Below are positions 17,121 through 18,528 of a stretch of 18,528 nucleotides of DNA, piece by piece. The notes beneath the pieces were generated by a model, which saw only the letters and a list, made by a program, of their open reading frames with translations, searched no databases and was not told the origin of the DNA. The position numbers and the translations under genes are program-made. Position 1 is the stretch's first letter; the number at the start of each line of letters is the position of its first letter. Source of the stretch: an uncultured Solobacterium sp. (GTDB lineage Bacteria; Bacillota_I; Bacilli_A; Erysipelotrichales; Erysipelotrichaceae); contig CAJJTI010000022.1 in NCBI GenBank assembly GCA_905194705.1, positions 1 to 18,528 of the forward strand, read 5' to 3'.

Positions 17121-18308
17121 TTATGGACGTTTAGTTCCGCAGTTGTTGCAGAAGTTACCTTCATTTACAGTTCCACATTGTGGGCAAGTCCAGCTTGCAG
17201 AAGGTTTCTTTGTTCCGCAGTTGTTGCAGAAATTACCAGTATTAACTGTTCCACATTGTGGACAATTCCAAGTGTTGCTACCAGCTTGAGGTTGAGTTGG
17301 AGCCTGGTTTTGAGCACCCATAGCATATAATTGCCCAGCAGTAGTGCCACCAACATTTTGTGCCATATTCATACCGATAAAGCCATTCATTGCACCAGAA
17401 GCGTTATTAGCAGCATCTTGCATTGCTTGAGCTTGAGCACCAACAAGTCTAGCAGCAGCCATGTTTTGATCTCTTAGTGTGCTGTCACGTTGTAATGCCT
17501 TAATTGTCTTTTCGTCTTCTTCGTTACCTGTGATACTTGAAATACCGAATGATACGATTTTGATGCCTCTTAGATTCAACCATTTAGCACTTAGTACTTC
17601 GTTTAGAATATCAGCTAATTCTGTTGTATGAGCAGGTAATGATGAGAAACGTACACCTGTATCACCAATCTTAGCAAATGCTGGTTGAAGTGCTGTTAAT
17701 AATTCAGTCTTTAATTGTCCTTCAATTTCAGCTACAGTAAATTCACTTGTAAAGTTTGCACAAACGTTTGTATAGAATAGAACTGGGTCAATGATACGGA
17801 TGCTGTATTCACCAAAGCAACGAACTGAGCTGTCCATATCTAAGCCGATGTTCTTATCTACGATGCGGAAAGGAATTGGATTTGGTGTACCATATTTGAT
17901 ACCTGTGATTTCTTTTGTGTTGAAGTAATAAACACGTTGATCATTTGCAGTTTGTCCACCAAATGTGAATCGTTTTCCAAATGTAGCAAAAGCATTTTTA
18001 ACGCTTTCAGATAAACCACCAGTAAATACAGAAGGTTCTGTTTTTGAATCATATACATATTCACCTGGTTCAGAACAGATTTCTACAACTTTACCTTGTT
18101 CAACAATTAACATTGTTTGTCCATCTGCTACCGCAATAACAGATCCATCAGAAATGATGTTGTCACTTCCGCGGTTAACGCCGTTTTCTTTCTTTTGCCC
18201 TTTGACAGCCAAAATATTATTAGGAATAGCTTCACAATAGAAATACTCTTTCCATTGGTCACGAAGAGTACTGCCAGCTGCAGTAAGTGTTGATAATATT
18301 AAACCCAT
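17121..18308 (-). CDS. SPFH-domain protein with C-terminal tandem zinc ribbons (YdjI-like)
   Basis: The 395-residue protein has an SPFH (stomatin/prohibitin/flotillin) core at about 28-270, including GSVIAVADGQTMLIVEQGKV, EPGEYVYDSKTEPSVF and LRGIKIVSFGISSI. An Ala/Gln/Met-rich linker (about 285-345) leads to two 26-residue-spaced zinc ribbons, C349/C352/C361/C364 and C375/C378/C387/C390. This is the YdjI family (once called virion core protein-like), soluble SPFH proteins brought to the membrane by partners. The start is ATG 18308 with AAAGGAGG (18323-18316) seven bases away; an ATG at 18344 lies upstream of that site and adds no family sequence. It is first in the operon and probably binds the two downstream membrane proteins. 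Confidence 0.88.
   Translation of the reverse strand: MGLILSTLTAAGSTLRDQWKEYFYCEAIPNNILAVKGQKKENGVNRGSDNIISDGSVIAVADGQTMLIVEQGKVVEICSEPGEYVYDSKTEPSVFTGGLSESVKNAFATFGKRFTFGGQTANDQRVYYFNTKEITGIKYGTPNPIPFRIVDKNIGLDMDSSVRCFGEYSIRIIDPVLFYTNVCANFTSEFTVAEIEGQLKTELLTALQPAFAKIGDTGVRFSSLPAHTTELADILNEVLSAKWLNLRGIKIVSFGISSITGNEEDEKTIKALQRDSTLRDQNMAAARLVGAQAQAMQDAANNASGAMNGFIGMNMAQNVGGTTAGQLYAMGAQNQAPTQPQAGSNTWNCPQCGTVNTGNFCNNCGTKKPSASWTCPQCGTVNEGNFCNNCGTKRP
17124..17270 (-). repeat. Tandem repeat encoding two near-identical zinc ribbons
   Basis: Two units with a 78-base period: 17193-17270 (26 codons) and 17124-17192 (23 codons to the stop). A 20-base block is identical at 17134-17153 and 17212-17231. 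The proteins differ at only a few positions over 23 residues, for example Asn/Thr in the second residue and Thr/Glu in the middle. This suggests a fairly recent in-frame duplication, or homogenisation, of the C-terminal ribbon. Confidence 0.9.
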
Positions 18309-18342
18309 TATGTTTCCTCCTTTATGGTTATCTTCTAAACTC

Positions 18343-18371
18343 AATATACATTGAAAATATGCATATATCCA
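18343..18371 (-). promoter_or_regulatory. Candidate promoter of the ydjIGH-like operon
   Basis: On the minus strand TGGATA (18371-18366) is followed after 17 bases by TATATT (18348-18343), a vegetative-type match (four and five of six). It predicts a start near 18336, about 28 bases before the ATG. No sigma-W-type AAC/CGTA pair was seen. Confidence 0.5.
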
Positions 18372-18403
18372 GCAAAAAAATGCAGTTTTTAAACTTTTTT
18401 TGC
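18372..18403. repeat. A7/T7 inverted repeat between divergent promoters
   Basis: GCAAAAAAA (18372-18380) and TTTTTTTGC (18395-18403) are perfect inverted copies; inside, GTTT (18385-18388) and AAAC (18391-18394) continue the dyad, with TGCA unpaired on one side. It lies just upstream of the SPFH promoter and about 30 bases from the tRNA -35. Phased A-tracts bend DNA, so an upstream-element or operator role is possible; it is not placed to act as a terminator. Confidence 0.5.
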
Positions 18404-18432
18404 AAATTTATTAAAATTTATCTAAAAAGCTA

Positions 18433-18461
18433 TTGCCAAAAATATATGTCGATGGTATATT
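18433..18461 (+). promoter_or_regulatory. Promoter of tRNA-Asn
   Basis: TTGCCA (18433-18438), 17 bases, TATATT (18456-18461). It predicts a start near 18468, four bases before the mature tRNA. The very AT-rich stretch 18404-18430 is placed like an UP element, as is common for stable RNA promoters. Confidence 0.75.
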
Positions 18462-18471
18462 ATTGGAGTAC

Positions 18472-18528
18472 GCCTTAATAGCTCAGTCGGCAGAGCGAGC
18501 GGCTGTTAACCGCTAGGTCACAGGTTCG
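18472..18528 (+). tRNA. tRNA-Asn(GUU), 3' truncated by window
   Basis: The acceptor 5' strand GCCTTAA (18472-18478) is followed by TA. The D arm is GCTC/GAGC (18481-18484, 18493-18496). The anticodon stem AGCGG/CCGCT (18498-18502, 18510-18514) surrounds the loop CTGTTAA, giving anticodon GTT at 18505-18507. The variable loop AGGTC and T-arm ACAGG-TTCG run to the last base. The 3' half of the T arm and the acceptor 3' strand are outside the window. Confidence 0.93.

Noticed and set aside
18309..18344. Longer SPFH protein starting at ATG 18344
   Set aside because: It would begin upstream of the strong AAAGGAGG that serves ATG 18308, before the predicted transcript start near 18336.
1..18528. 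CRISPR arrays, insertion sequences, prophage, integrase sites or a defence island
   Set aside because: No direct-repeat array, transposase, integrase, phage or restriction genes are seen. The phrase 'virion core protein' attached to YdjI homologues is a historical name and not evidence for a phage.

Overview
The window is chromosomal DNA from an AT-rich, low-GC Gram-positive bacterium (Bacillota). Gene content, Shine-Dalgarno strength (AAAGGAGG type) and a natural Asn at rifampicin position 526 of RpoB fit an Erysipelotrichia-like relative of the Mollicutes. UGA is used as a stop (the YdjG-like gene), so this is not a genetic-code-4 Mycoplasma. The lineage is an inference; no species is claimed.

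Layout, left to right. (1) 1-1872: the 3' end of a sigma-H-like sigma factor, closely followed by an unrecognised 439-residue protein. (2) 1847-3025: a TTGACA/TAATAT promoter, an L10-type autoregulatory leader with an attenuator hairpin, rplJ, rplL and a strong terminator. (3) 3055-11822: an RsmC/YbxB-family methyltransferase whose full-length frame has no ATG/GTG/TTG start (ACG is the best candidate), then rpoB with a candidate promoter of its own, rpoC and a terminator. (4) 11835-13131, minus strand: glyA with its own terminator. (5) 13341-15184, plus strand: a divergent NagA-like deacetylase, a terminator, and trmR, which seems to be leaderless. (6) 15082-18308, minus strand: a three-gene operon of SPFH/zinc-ribbon protein (YdjI-like), double zinc-ribbon membrane protein (YdjG-like) and TPM-domain protein (YdjH-like). 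Its apparent terminator lies inside the convergent trmR coding sequence. (7) 18433-18528, plus strand: a promoter and the 5' part of tRNA-Asn(GUU), cut by the window end.

How the genes work together. Regions 2-3 are the conserved ribosomal stalk/RNA polymerase cluster. L10-L12 probably feeds back on its own leader, and RNAP beta/beta' are separated from it by a terminator and a second promoter. The usual upstream partners (rpmG, secE, nusG, rplK, rplA) are absent between the sigma gene and rplJ. Region 6 resembles the Bacillus subtilis ydjGHI genes, which act with the PspA homologue YdjF at the membrane; no pspA is seen here.

Most of the window is ordinary housekeeping DNA. I did not find a wholly new system. 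The items most worth a second look are the rsmC start, Asn at RpoB position 526, the terminator buried in trmR, the enlarged RpoB lobe and the pspA-less ydjIGH-like operon.
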